Shown here: one piece after another, positions 9,568 through 18,381 of the stretch
Layout: the number at the start of each line of letters is the position of its first letter
Position numbering within the stretch: position 1 is the first letter of the stretch
DNA from: Chryseobacterium sp. Leaf405
GTDB taxonomy: Bacteria; Bacteroidota; Bacteroidia; Flavobacteriales; Weeksellaceae
Length of the DNA: 64,000 nt
Assembly (NCBI RefSeq): GCF_001425355.1
Contig: NZ_LMQN01000012.1
Location: 227,510-291,509 of the forward strand
Direction of reading: 5' to 3'
Translations under genes and position numbers: made by a program
The notes under the pieces: model-generated
What the model was told of the DNA's origin: nothing
Database searches by the model: none
Seen by the model: the letters and a program-made list of their open reading frames with translations, nothing else

Positions 9568-10506
9568 ATGAAAAAATATATTAGCAGTTTTTTAGTTGTA
9601 GTTTCGGGATTCATGTTTTCTCAAACTATCCTGAATGCTTCTTCTCCTGAAGAATTCAGAAAAATGAGGGCTGAGAACAAAATGAAAGTGGGAGATACAA
9701 TTATCGATAAAAAAGTTAAACCTTTGGAATACGGTTTTGTTGATGAGAAAGATATCCTTAAAAGCATATTTGTTTGGGAAGTTATCGATATGAATGACAA
9801 GATTAATCAGCCATTCTATTATAACAATCCGGACGGTTTATTATCTACAGAAACAAAATCTTTATATAAACTTTTACTTGATGGTGCTCTAAGTGGTGAC
9901 ATTAAAGAAGTTTATGACGATGAAAATTTCGTTCAGAGACTTACTCCACAACAGATTAAAGACAGATTAGTAAGTGTGCGTGTTGATGATGAAGCAGTAA
10001 ATATCTTAAACAGTGGACGTCAGTTAACTGAACAGGAGAAAAAAGAGCTTACAGACATTTATGAAACCACTACGGATAAAGTAAAAGTTTTGAAAATGTT
10101 CGGTATGTGGTTTATCGATAAGAGAGACGGACAATTGAAGTACAGACCATTAGGTATTGCTGCAATGGGACCAGATCCTCAGATGATTGGTAGACTAGGA
10201 CCAGACGGTCAACCTTTAGAAGGGGCTAATGATTTAATTGATCTTTTCTGGGTATATTATCCTAATGCAAGAGATGTTTTAGCGAATAATTTCGTTTACA
10301 ACAGAAAAAATACTTCTGCAGATTTATCTTTTGATGATTTAATTAATTCTAGAAGATTCTCTTCAGTAATCTTTAAATCTTCAACAGGTTTAGGAGATGG
10401 TGTTATCAAGGATTATATTCCTAGAGATGCTGACGAGCAGTTGGAAGAAAGTGACAGAATTAAGTCACAAATCCTTCAAATGGAAAATGATATGTGGAAT
10501 TACTAA
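9568..10506 (+). CDS. gldN: T9SS ring protein GldN
   Basis: 312 residues with a cleavable signal peptide (ending near VSGFMFSQT) and a periplasmic domain. It partners GldK in the ring beneath the outer-membrane translocon. The gene starts 16 bases after gldM and is the last of the operon, being followed by a strong terminator. Motifs such as LFWVYYPNARDVL and RYRPLG-like segments agree with the GldN family. Confidence 0.95.
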   Translation: MKKYISSFLVVVSGFMFSQTILNASSPEEFRKMRAENKMKVGDTIIDKKVKPLEYGFVDEKDILKSIFVWEVIDMNDKINQPFYYNNPDGLLSTETKSLYKLLLDGALSGDIKEVYDDENFVQRLTPQQIKDRLVSVRVDDEAVNILNSGRQLTEQEKKELTDIYETTTDKVKVLKMFGMWFIDKRDGQLKYRPLGIAAMGPDPQMIGRLGPDGQPLEGANDLIDLFWVYYPNARDVLANNFVYNRKNTSADLSFDDLINSRRFSSVIFKSSTGLGDGVIKDYIPRDADEQLEESDRIKSQILQMENDMWNY

Positions 10507-10526
10507 ATTTCACTTGATATTTATAG

Positions 10527-10558
10527 AAAACCTGAGTACTTTTACTCAGGTTTTTTTA
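10527..10558 (+). terminator. intrinsic terminator of the gldKLMN operon
   Basis: CCTGAGT (10531-10537) pairs perfectly with ACTCAGG (10544-10550), flanked by A and T runs, with seven T residues after the stem. The next ATG (10561) starts directly after the T tract. Confidence 0.9.
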
Positions 10559-10560
10559 TT

Positions 10561-11598
10561 ATGGAAAATGTAGATTATATCATTGTGGGAGATGGGTATG
10601 CGGGATTGTTTTTTGCCCATCAGTTGATTAAGAATAACAAATCGTTTATAATATTTTCGGAAGGAAGAAAAAGTGCTTCTCAGGTTTCTGCGGGAATTAT
10701 CAATCCCGTTGTTTTAAAAAAGTTTACGACATTTTGGAAAGCTCAGGAGCAGATTGATTTTTTGAAAAAATCATTGAAAGAGATAGAAAGCTATACCGGA
10801 AAAAATTATTTAATCGAAAAGCCAATCCACAGAATTTTTCATGATGAAAATGAACAGCGATTATGGCTTAAAAAATCTGAAAATCCAGAGCTAGAAAATT
10901 TTTTAGACAAAAATTTTGGTCATTTAGAAGCTGTAAAAAACGATTTTAATTCAGGAATTGTTAATCAGTCTGCCAGACTTGATGTTAGTGGATTTTTTAG
11001 TGGTTTATTTGATTTTCTTGAAAATAAGTCATCAATCGTCAAAGAAAAATTTAATTATTCTGAAATTAACCCTTTAGAATCAATTTATAAAAATTATCAA
11101 TTTAAAAATATTATTTTTTGCGAAGGAATGGGCGTTAAAGAAAATCCATATTTTTGTGATATTCCTGTTATTCCGAATAAAGGACACCATATAAAAGTGA
11201 TGCTTTCAGAAAGAATTCCTAATGATGTTACGATTAAAAAGAAACATTTTTTGTTTCCGTTACATGATAATTTATACTTTTATGGAGGAACTTACGACAG
11301 AGAACAGTTGCATCATCATATTGATGAATCTGCGGTTGATCAATTAAAAAATGGATTATCAGAATTTTATCCTTACGATTTTGAAATCAATGACGTAAAT
11401 TTTGGGTTCAGACCAACGGTGAAAGATAGAAGACCGATTATAGGCCAGCATTCAGAACATCAGAATTTATATGTTTTTAATGGACTCGGAGCTCGTGGGA
11501 TTCTAAACGGATGTTACTTTTCTAAAAATTTGTATGATTTTATTGAAGAAAATATTCCTTTGCATGAAGAAGTTTCTTTAGACAGATTTAAAAAATAA
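10561..11598 (+). CDS. FAD-dependent oxidoreductase (DAO family)
   Basis: 345 residues. The N-terminus DYIIVGDGYAGLFFAHQL is a Rossmann dinucleotide-binding motif (GxGxxG-like, here GDGYAG). The C-terminal FGFRPTVKDRRPIIGQH and NGLGARGIL segments are typical of D-amino-acid-oxidase-type (DAO) flavoenzymes. Substrate is not predictable from the sequence. The start codon is two bases beyond the gldN terminator T tract, so its promoter would overlap that terminator unless it is reached by read-through. Confidence 0.85.
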   Translation: MENVDYIIVGDGYAGLFFAHQLIKNNKSFIIFSEGRKSASQVSAGIINPVVLKKFTTFWKAQEQIDFLKKSLKEIESYTGKNYLIEKPIHRIFHDENEQRLWLKKSENPELENFLDKNFGHLEAVKNDFNSGIVNQSARLDVSGFFSGLFDFLENKSSIVKEKFNYSEINPLESIYKNYQFKNIIFCEGMGVKENPYFCDIPVIPNKGHHIKVMLSERIPNDVTIKKKHFLFPLHDNLYFYGGTYDREQLHHHIDESAVDQLKNGLSEFYPYDFEINDVNFGFRPTVKDRRPIIGQHSEHQNLYVFNGLGARGILNGCYFSKNLYDFIEENIPLHEEVSLDRFKK

Positions 11599-11653
11599 AA
11601 CAGATCATCTTACATTGGTATAGAATTTCCTTTAACTAAGAAAATTACTATTG

Positions 11654-11911
11654 ATGGATGAAAATGTTTTAGGAATAATAGCAGGAATATTAACATCAGT
11701 GTCGATGATTCCTCAATTGATAAAAGTCATTAAAAAAAAGGATGCGGAAAATCTGTCTTGGGTAATGCTCACGATACTTATTACTGGTCTATCATTATGG
11801 GTTTGGTATGGCTTTTTACAGGATGAGCTTCCAATTATTGTATCTAATGCCTTTGCCGTTTTAGTGAATATTACTTTGCTCATCTGTTTCTTTATTTTCA
11901 AAAAAAAGTAA
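11654..11911 (+). CDS. SemiSWEET-type sugar transporter
   Basis: 85 residues in a three-helix PQ-loop layout: helix 1 contains GILTSVSMIPQLIKVIKKKD, with the proline-glutamine motif at its end. Helix 2 is WVMLTILITGLSLWVWYG and helix 3 is IVSNAFAVLVNITLLICFFIF. SemiSWEETs dimerise to move sugars through the inner membrane. The ATG at 11654 is chosen over the TTG just before it. Confidence 0.9.
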   Translation: MDENVLGIIAGILTSVSMIPQLIKVIKKKDAENLSWVMLTILITGLSLWVWYGFLQDELPIIVSNAFAVLVNITLLICFFIFKKK

Positions 11912-11937
11912 AAAAAAACGCTCTTATGATAAGAGCG
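11912..11937 (-). terminator. intrinsic terminator for the META-domain gene
   Basis: CGCTCTTA (11919-11926) pairs perfectly with TAAGAGCG (11930-11937). The T tract lies on the minus strand (11918 downward), so it stops leftward transcription from the gene ending at 11972. Confidence 0.8.
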
Positions 11938-11971
11938 CTCAAGTATATTGATGTGTTTGTTGAAACTTGAT

Positions 11972-12403
11972 TTACTGTAAAACAAATTTTGCTAAAGGTG
12001 CCATTCTTGCTTTATTTAACATTAAAGTATTTCCGTTTACAGAATAATTATCGGCAGAGAGTAATGCGTTTACAAATGCTTTTTCAGTCTCCAGATCGTC
12101 GCAGGCAATCATCGTAGACATTCCCTGATTGAATTTTATGCGCATAACATCTTGCTTAATTTCAAAAGTTCCTCCTACACCATTGCATCCGCCGTTACCT
12201 GTATACCGCATATCAGCCATATTGAGTTTAAAATTAGGAATAGCGTTTGGATTTTTTAGCTTAATAGGTTGTCCGTTAATTTCCGTAAGTTTCCAGGTTT
12301 TTCCGGTAATATCGCCCGAATTTTGAGAAGCTGGTTTGCTCATACAAGAAGTTAAAAACAGAACAAAAAGCACGGAACTTAAATAGGTAAATAGATTTTT
12401 CAT
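11972..12403 (-). CDS. META-domain (HslJ-like) lipoprotein
   Basis: 143 residues with a lipoprotein signal ending in Cys20 (FLTSC). A META/HslJ domain follows: TGKTWKLTEINGQPI, then YTGNGGCNGVGGTFEI, MIACDDLETEKAFVNAL and NTLML. HslJ-type proteins are envelope stress proteins of uncertain biochemical role. It lies 22 bases downstream of another small lipoprotein gene on the same strand, with a leftward terminator below. Confidence 0.88.
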   Translation of the reverse strand: MKNLFTYLSSVLFVLFLTSCMSKPASQNSGDITGKTWKLTEINGQPIKLKNPNAIPNFKLNMADMRYTGNGGCNGVGGTFEIKQDVMRIKFNQGMSTMIACDDLETEKAFVNALLSADNYSVNGNTLMLNKARMAPLAKFVLQ

Positions 12404-12425
12404 ATTCTTTTGTTTGTCGGTTTTA

Positions 12426-12830
12426 TTAAAACGAAGCCATTTTTGAGCCAGAAGATTGTTTTTCTTTTTTATGATGGAACATCACCATATTGTAATCTTT
12501 ATTAAGGAAAGTTACATCTCCTCTTACATCAGAATATTGATAGAAAGCATCGCTGGCAGTATATTCAGGAAGTTCTTTGCTTTTTGTAAGCTCATAATTT
12601 TTACCTTCGAAATGTACAATAACAGTGTTTTGGCTGTTATTAATGGCAACTTCTAATCGATCACCATACTCGTCGGTATATGTTTCTTTGGTAATTTCAT
12701 CTTTAGAAATTGCATCAGGAGTCTCTGGAATGTTTTGTGAAACCGTTTCTTCCTTTCCCTGATGATTACATGCTGTTCCTGTAAAAGCCAGAAGACCTGT
12801 AATAATAGTAATTTTTAATAATTTTTTCAT
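12426..12830 (-). CDS. small lipoprotein, possibly MliC-like lysozyme-inhibitor fold
   Basis: 134 residues with a lipoprotein signal (Cys21, TGTAC). The mature part has a pattern like the MliC/C-type lysozyme inhibitor domain: YTDEYGDRLEVAINNS, VIVHFEGKNYEL, then a tyrosine-containing strand and VTFLNKDYNMVMFH. The usual disulfide cysteines are absent, so the assignment is tentative. Probably co-transcribed with the META-domain gene. Confidence 0.6.
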   Translation of the reverse strand: MKKLLKITIITGLLAFTGTACNHQGKEETVSQNIPETPDAISKDEITKETYTDEYGDRLEVAINNSQNTVIVHFEGKNYELTKSKELPEYTASDAFYQYSDVRGDVTFLNKDYNMVMFHHKKEKQSSGSKMASF

Positions 12831-12966
12831 AGTGATAAGTGATTGTTAGGTGTGTCATGAATTGAATATTAATATCCAATAAAAGTACGAAAATTTATCA
12901 TGAAATATGTTAATTTTACTTAAAATGATTGAAAAATAACAGATTAAAATATATTTTAGCGAATTA

Positions 12967-13042
12967 ATTTTACTTTTAATTGCATTAAAATATAATGCCA
13001 AAGGCACCTTTGGTATATAATTATTAAGATTAAAAGTAAAAT
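12967..13042. repeat. compound palindrome (nested hairpins)
   Basis: Outer arms ATTTTACTTTTAAT (12967-12980) and its exact reverse complement (13029-13042) enclose two inner hairpins: GCATTA/TAATGC (12982-12987, 12993-12998) and CAAAGG/CCTTTG around 12999-13012. The layout could fold as a four-way junction. Origin unknown; a small non-autonomous repeat or a structured transcript are possibilities. Confidence 0.7.
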
Positions 13043-13443
13043 AATTATTAAGTCAGGATTCGAAACTGTAAGATTTTAAAATTTTTCATCTGTTTTTTTT
13101 TGCAACATTATGAAAAAAATCTTCACATTGAAATAGCTGTCATTTGATTGTATAATTAAATCATATAATCAATCGTTTAAGAGGATTTATTTTCGTTAAA
13201 AAATATAATTTTTAAAATAAATTATTGAGCACCATGCTGAAAAACAAGTAGAAGAGCAATGTTTTGGTAAAAATAAATCTGTGAAAGAACAGAAAAATGT
13301 ATTCAGGATATTAATAATTAAAAGTTTAATCACTAAAAATCAGGTAAAATCTCTTAGTTTTTATTAATTTTTTTAAGAATTGAATTTTTCTTATGTTATA
13401 GAAATCTTAATATTTTCCCTTTGTTTGAGCCATTAATATGAAG

Positions 13444-13475
13444 AAATTACCTGTTCATGCATTTTCAGGTAATTT
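13444..13475. repeat. 10-bp hairpin upstream of 13547
   Basis: AAATTACCTG pairs perfectly with CAGGTAATTT across a 12-base loop. It sits about 50 bases before the -7 box at 13528. No long T tract follows, so a regulatory site is at least as likely as a terminator. Confidence 0.5.
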
Positions 13476-13527
13476 TCAGAAGAGTTAAATTTTGTTAATC
13501 CGCTATGATGGTATACAAATCTAAATG

Positions 13528-13535
13528 TACATTTG
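13528..13535 (+). promoter_or_regulatory. flavobacterial -7 box
   Basis: TACATTTG matches TAnnTTTG and lies 11 bases before the ATG at 13547. It probably drives this gene and perhaps the efflux operon. Confidence 0.65.
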
Positions 13536-13546
13536 TGCCTTAGAAA

Positions 13547-13936
13547 ATGAGAACATATATCACATATTTTTTGACATCACTTTTCCTGCTTTTCGTAGTG
13601 GAAAGTAAAATTAATGTCAAAACTTTGCGAAATGATTATAATCCTAATACTTCTCACAATTTACCCAAAAGAGCAAACCGCTTAAATCAAACTTACGAAA
13701 AGCAAACTATCCACCAGGGGGACGATGCAGGGAATAATTTTTCTCTTGAACTTGCCGAAGACGACTTTCAGTTTTCAGATACACTGCAGGCAATCGTAGT
13801 TTTTGCAAGTGTTTTCAGCTTGATTTATATTTTTGGTTTAAATAGTTTCAAAAAATTAAAGCCTACTATTCATGGCTTTTTATCTGAATTTTCCTCTGTA
13901 AAAAGATTCATTCTGATTCGTTCTATCAGAATCTAA
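13547..13936 (+). CDS. small membrane protein of unknown function
   Basis: 129 residues. One hydrophobic segment at the N-terminus (about 3-19, possibly a signal anchor) and one near residues 82-98 (LQAIVVFASVFSLIYIFGL), with a basic C-terminus rich in Arg/Lys/Ile. I do not recognise a family. It precedes the RND efflux operon by 147 bases and may be expressed with it. Confidence 0.6.
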   Translation: MRTYITYFLTSLFLLFVVESKINVKTLRNDYNPNTSHNLPKRANRLNQTYEKQTIHQGDDAGNNFSLELAEDDFQFSDTLQAIVVFASVFSLIYIFGLNSFKKLKPTIHGFLSEFSSVKRFILIRSIRI

Positions 13937-14083
13937 AATTTCATTTTTCGATGTATTTTCTGCTGATTATTTCGGTAGAGGATATTTTGCGTTGTGTTTG
14001 TCGGTAATCTGACACATCGTAAATCATTTTCTTATTACCATTTTCCTATTAAAACATTAACGATTTATATAAACTCTAGAATT

Positions 14084-15166
14084 ATGATCAAAGGAGTTGT
14101 CGCAAGCATTGCGCTAAGCAGTCTTTTATTGTTCAGCTGTAACAAGAAAAAAGAAGAAAAAGAAGAAGCTACAGTCTATCCCGTAACCTCACCGGTGGTG
14201 ATGGATACTGTGATCGACAAAGAATTTGTAGCTCAAATCAGGTCTGTAAAGAACATCGAGGTTCGTGCACAGGAAAAAGGTTTCCTTGAGAAAATTTACG
14301 TAGACGAAGGTCAGTACGTACGTCAGGGGCAGACTTTATTCCGAATCATGCCTCAGTTATATCAGGCAGAATTACTAAAAGCTCAAGCAGAGGTTGCTCA
14401 GGCAACGATTGAGCTGAAGAACTCAACAACATTAGCAGATAATAACATTGTTTCTAAAAACGAAAGATCAATGGCAAAAGCTAAGTTGGATGCAGCAAAA
14501 GCAGAAGCTAAGCTGGCTCAGATTCACTTGTCATTTACTGATATTAAAGCGCCATTTTCAGGGATTATCAACAGATTACCTCTGAAATTGGGAAGTTTGG
14601 TAGATGAAGGAGATTTGTTGACGTCTTTGTCTGATAACAATGATGTTTATACTTATTTCAACGTTTCAGAACCTGAATATCTGAATTATCAGAGAAATGT
14701 TGCAGACAGAGGAAGCAATAAGGTGGATTTGGTAATGGCAAACGGTGATGTATTTCAACAGAAAGGTGAAGTTCAGACTATTGAAGGAGAATTTGATAGT
14801 GAAACAGGAAATATTGCTTTCAGAGCAAAGTTCCCGAATCCTGACAAGTTATTGAGAAATGGTGAAACAGGAAAAGTAAGAATGACTTTACCGTTAAGAA
14901 ATGCTTTAATCATTCCTCAGAAAGCAACTTACGAAATTCAGGATCAGAAATATGTTTTCGTAGTTGATAAAAACGGAGTGGCAAAGTCTAAAAATATTAA
15001 AATCGCTTATGAGCTTCCGGATGTTTACGTAGTGGCATCAGGACTTTCAACGGGAGATAAAATCTTATTGGAAGGGGTGCAGAAAGTGAAAGATGATCAA
15101 AAAGTTAAGACTAAAGCTCAGGATCCTAAGAAAGTTCTTCAATCATTGAAATTAAAAGCAGAGTAA
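14084..15166 (+). CDS. RND efflux periplasmic adaptor (membrane fusion protein)
   Basis: 360 residues from the ATG at 14084. The in-frame GTG at 13994 would add 30 residues before a clear lipoprotein signal ending in Cys19 (LLLFSC), so the later start is preferred. A lipoyl/barrel-sandwich domain (VRAQEKGFLEKIYVDEGQYVRQGQTLF), an alpha-hairpin and beta-barrel (IKAPFSGIINRLPLKLGSLV) follow. It links the inner-membrane pump to the outer-membrane channel. First gene of the tripartite pump operon. Confidence 0.92.
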   Translation: MIKGVVASIALSSLLLFSCNKKKEEKEEATVYPVTSPVVMDTVIDKEFVAQIRSVKNIEVRAQEKGFLEKIYVDEGQYVRQGQTLFRIMPQLYQAELLKAQAEVAQATIELKNSTTLADNNIVSKNERSMAKAKLDAAKAEAKLAQIHLSFTDIKAPFSGIINRLPLKLGSLVDEGDLLTSLSDNNDVYTYFNVSEPEYLNYQRNVADRGSNKVDLVMANGDVFQQKGEVQTIEGEFDSETGNIAFRAKFPNPDKLLRNGETGKVRMTLPLRNALIIPQKATYEIQDQKYVFVVDKNGVAKSKNIKIAYELPDVYVVASGLSTGDKILLEGVQKVKDDQKVKTKAQDPKKVLQSLKLKAE

Positions 15167-15186
15167 GGCTCTATAAATGAATCAGT

Positions 15187-18100
15187 ATGTTTAAGAAATT
15201 CATTCGCAGACCTGTTCTGTCTATCGTAATCTCTTTGATTATCGTATTTATGGGAGTTTTGTCCCTGATGAAATTGCCCGTTACACAGTTCCCATCTATT
15301 TCACCGCCAAAAGTAAATATCACCGCAGAATATCCGGGTGCCAACAACGAATTGTTGATCAAATCCGTAGTTATTCCGTTAGAAAGAGGTTTAAATGGTG
15401 TGCCGGGAATGAAATACATGACTTCCGATGCCGGAAATGACGGGGAAGCTTCTATTCAGGTGGTTTTCGATTTAGGAACCGACCCGAACGTAGCAGCGGT
15501 AAACGTTCAGAACCGTGTATCTTCGGTAGTGAACAAACTTCCTCCGTTGGTTGTTCGTGAAGGGGTAAAAATTACCCGTGAAGAACCAAATATGTTGATG
15601 TATATTAACTTATACAGTGACGATCCTAAAGCTGATCAGAAATTCCTTTTCAACTATGCGGATATCAACGTGATGTCTGAATTAAGAAGAGTTGGGGGAG
15701 TTGGTTTTGCAGATATCTTGGGAACAAGAGAGTATGCAATGCGTATTTGGCTGAAACCTGACAGATTAACGGCTTACAGTATTTCAGCAGATGAAGTAAT
15801 GGAATCGTTAAATGAGCAGAGTTTGGAAGCATCTCCGGGTAAAACAGGAGAAAGTTCGGGTAAAAGATCTCAGTCATTTGAATATATTTTAAAATATCCG
15901 GGTCGTTTTAATAATGAAAAAGATTACGGAAATATTATCCTTAAAGCAAAACCTGACGGAGAATTTATCAGATTAAAAGATGTTGCTGATATTGAGTTTG
16001 GTTCTTCCATGTATGATATTTATTCTACATTGAATGGTAAACCTTCCGCGGCGATTACAGTAAAACAATCGTACGGTTCCAATGCAAGTGATGTTATCAA
16101 AAATGTAAAATCTTTGATGGCTGAATTGCAGAAAACGACTTTCCCTAAAGGAATGCATTACGACATTAGTTATGACGTGTCAAAATTCCTGGATGCTTCT
16201 ATTGAAAAAGTAATCCACACGTTATTTGAAGCGTTTATTTTGGTGGCGATTGTGGTATTCCTGTTCTTGGGAGACTGGCGCTCAACATTGATTCCGGCAA
16301 TTGCGGTTCCTGTTTCATTGGTCGGTACTTTCGCAGTCATGACTGCTTTTGGAATTACGTTGAACATGATTTCATTATTTGCCTTGGTAATGGCAATTGG
16401 GGTCGTCGTCGATGATGCGATTGTGGTTATTGAAGCTGTTCACGCCAAGATGGAAGAAAAAGGGCTTTCTCCGTTAAAAGCGACAGAAGAAGCAATGCAC
16501 GAGATCAGTGGGGCGATTATCGCAATTACGCTGGTAATGGCATCTGTATTCATTCCGATTGCGTTTATGTCTGGTCCGGTTGGGGTATTTTACCGTCAGT
16601 TTTCGATTACAATGGCTTCGGCGATCATCCTTTCAGGTGTTGTGGCATTAACTTTAACTCCGGCTTTATGTGCTTTAATTTTGAAGAACAACCACGGAAA
16701 AGCGAAGAAAAGAACGCCGATTACTATCTTCTTAGATAAATTCAACAATTTATTTACAAAAGGAGCAGGGAAGTATGAGAAAATGTTGAATAAAACCGTT
16801 AAGAAAAAAACATTTACACTTCCTTTATTATTAGCGTTTTGTGCCTGTACATTCTTTTTAAGTAACTCATTGCCTTCAGGATTTATTCCTGCGGAAGATC
16901 AGGGGATGATTTATGCAATTATTCAGACACCACCGGGATCAACATTGGAAAGAACAAATCAGATTGCTAAAGAATTATTGAGAGAATCTGAAGATATAGA
17001 TGGGGTACAGTCAGTATCATCATTAGCAGGATATGAAATCTTAACTGAAGGTACAGGTTCAAACTCAGGGACTTGTCTGATTAACCTTAAAAGTTGGGAA
17101 GACCGTTCAGAATCTGCCGCAGAAATTATTGAAAAACTTGAAGAAAAAGCTAAAAATATTCCGGGTGCGAATATAGAATTTTTCCAACCGCCTTCAATTC
17201 CTGGATATGGTGCTGCGGGTGGTTTCGAACTTCGTCTTTTGGATAAAGCGGGAAGTGGCGATTATCAGAAAATGGAAAAAGTAAGTAATGATTTTGTGAA
17301 GGAATTGAAAAAACGTCCTGAACTCGGATCTGCATTTACCTTCTATTCTGCAAGTTTCCCTCAGTATATGCTGAAGATTGATAATGATCTTGCTGAACAA
17401 AAAGGGGTAACGATTGAAAAAGCGATGGATAATTTATCTACATTAATTGGTTCGAATTATGAAACGAGCTTCATCCGTTTCGACAGACCTTATAAAGTGA
17501 TTGTTCAGGCAGGTCCGCAATATCGAGCATTACCGTCAGATTTATTGAAACTGTATGTTAAAAACGATAAAGATCAGATGGTTCCGTATTCAGATTTCAT
17601 GCATTTAGAAAAAGTGTATGGTTTATCTGAAATTACAAGACACAATATGTACAATTCTGCCGAGGTAAGTGGTACTCCTGCGCTGGGTTACAGTTCCGGA
17701 CAGGCGATTGCAGCGATTAAAGAAGTGGCAGACAAAACACTTCCTAGAGGTTTCGGGATCGACTGGGCAGGTATTTCCAAAGATGAAGTAAGCCGTGGAA
17801 ACGAAGCGATATTTATTTTCTTGGTTTGTTTAGGATTTGTCTATTTAATTCTTGCGGCACAGTATGAAAGTTTTATTCTTCCTTTGCCGGTAATTTTATC
17901 CTTGCCAACGGGTATTTTCGGAGCATTCTTATGTTTGAAACTATTAGGATTGGAAAACAACATCTATGCTCAGGTAGCAATGGTCATGTTGATTGGTCTT
18001 TTGGGTAAAAACGCCGTATTGATCGTTGAATTTGCCGTACAGAAGAAAGCAGAAGAAGGAATTCCGGTAGCGCAGGCGGCCATTGAAGGTGCTGCGATCC

Positions 18101-18381
18101 GTTTCCGTCCGATTTTAATGACATCATTTGCATTTATCGCAGGGTTGATTCCATTGGTAATGGCAACCGGACCGGGAGCGATTGGTAACCGTACCATCGG
18201 TACAGCCGCAGCAGGAGGAATGTTAATCGGAACTATTTTTGGGTTAATGATCATCCCAGGATTGTATTACATCTTCGGAACGCTCGCAGAAAAATCGAAA
18301 CTGGCGAAATACGAGGAAGAAAATCCTTTAACAGAACAAACAGAACCTTACCAACACGATGATAAACATGAAGATTTATAA
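15187..18381 (+). CDS. RND (HAE1 family) multidrug efflux inner-membrane pump
   Basis: 1064 residues, full length for AcrB/MexB-type proton-driven exporters. The N-terminus FIRRPVLSIVISLIIVFMGVLSL is typical. The TM4 proton relay GVVVDDAIVVIEAV carries both aspartates, and FVYLILAAQYESFILPLPVILS and GLLGKNAVLIVEFA (TM10 Lys) are present. Twelve TM segments and two large periplasmic loops are expected. It starts 20 bases after the adaptor and overlaps the outer-membrane gene. Substrates cannot be read from the sequence. Confidence 0.97.
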   Translation: MFKKFIRRPVLSIVISLIIVFMGVLSLMKLPVTQFPSISPPKVNITAEYPGANNELLIKSVVIPLERGLNGVPGMKYMTSDAGNDGEASIQVVFDLGTDPNVAAVNVQNRVSSVVNKLPPLVVREGVKITREEPNMLMYINLYSDDPKADQKFLFNYADINVMSELRRVGGVGFADILGTREYAMRIWLKPDRLTAYSISADEVMESLNEQSLEASPGKTGESSGKRSQSFEYILKYPGRFNNEKDYGNIILKAKPDGEFIRLKDVADIEFGSSMYDIYSTLNGKPSAAITVKQSYGSNASDVIKNVKSLMAELQKTTFPKGMHYDISYDVSKFLDASIEKVIHTLFEAFILVAIVVFLFLGDWRSTLIPAIAVPVSLVGTFAVMTAFGITLNMISLFALVMAIGVVVDDAIVVIEAVHAKMEEKGLSPLKATEEAMHEISGAIIAITLVMASVFIPIAFMSGPVGVFYRQFSITMASAIILSGVVALTLTPALCALILKNNHGKAKKRTPITIFLDKFNNLFTKGAGKYEKMLNKTVKKKTFTLPLLLAFCACTFFLSNSLPSGFIPAEDQGMIYAIIQTPPGSTLERTNQIAKELLRESEDIDGVQSVSSLAGYEILTEGTGSNSGTCLINLKSWEDRSESAAEIIEKLEEKAKNIPGANIEFFQPPSIPGYGAAGGFELRLLDKAGSGDYQKMEKVSNDFVKELKKRPELGSAFTFYSASFPQYMLKIDNDLAEQKGVTIEKAMDNLSTLIGSNYETSFIRFDRPYKVIVQAGPQYRALPSDLLKLYVKNDKDQMVPYSDFMHLEKVYGLSEITRHNMYNSAEVSGTPALGYSSGQAIAAIKEVADKTLPRGFGIDWAGISKDEVSRGNEAIFIFLVCLGFVYLILAAQYESFILPLPVILSLPTGIFGAFLCLKLLGLENNIYAQVAMVMLIGLLGKNAVLIVEFAVQKKAEEGIPVAQAAIEGAAIRFRPILMTSFAFIAGLIPLVMATGPGAIGNRTIGTAAAGGMLIGTIFGLMIIPGLYYIFGTLAEKSKLAKYEEENPLTEQTEPYQHDDKHEDL

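Larger units (their letters stand above)
12831..13527. other. 700-base AT-rich gap without a gene; contains palindromes
   Basis: No credible reading frame was found on either strand. It lies between the divergent lipoprotein gene and the small membrane protein at 13547. It contains a compound palindrome at 12967-13042 and a 10-bp hairpin at 13444-13475 (both listed separately), and otherwise homopolymeric A/T sequence. Confidence 0.7.

Noticed and set aside
17970..18254. Minus-strand frame of 94 codons
   Set aside because: Shadow of the RND pump transmembrane region.
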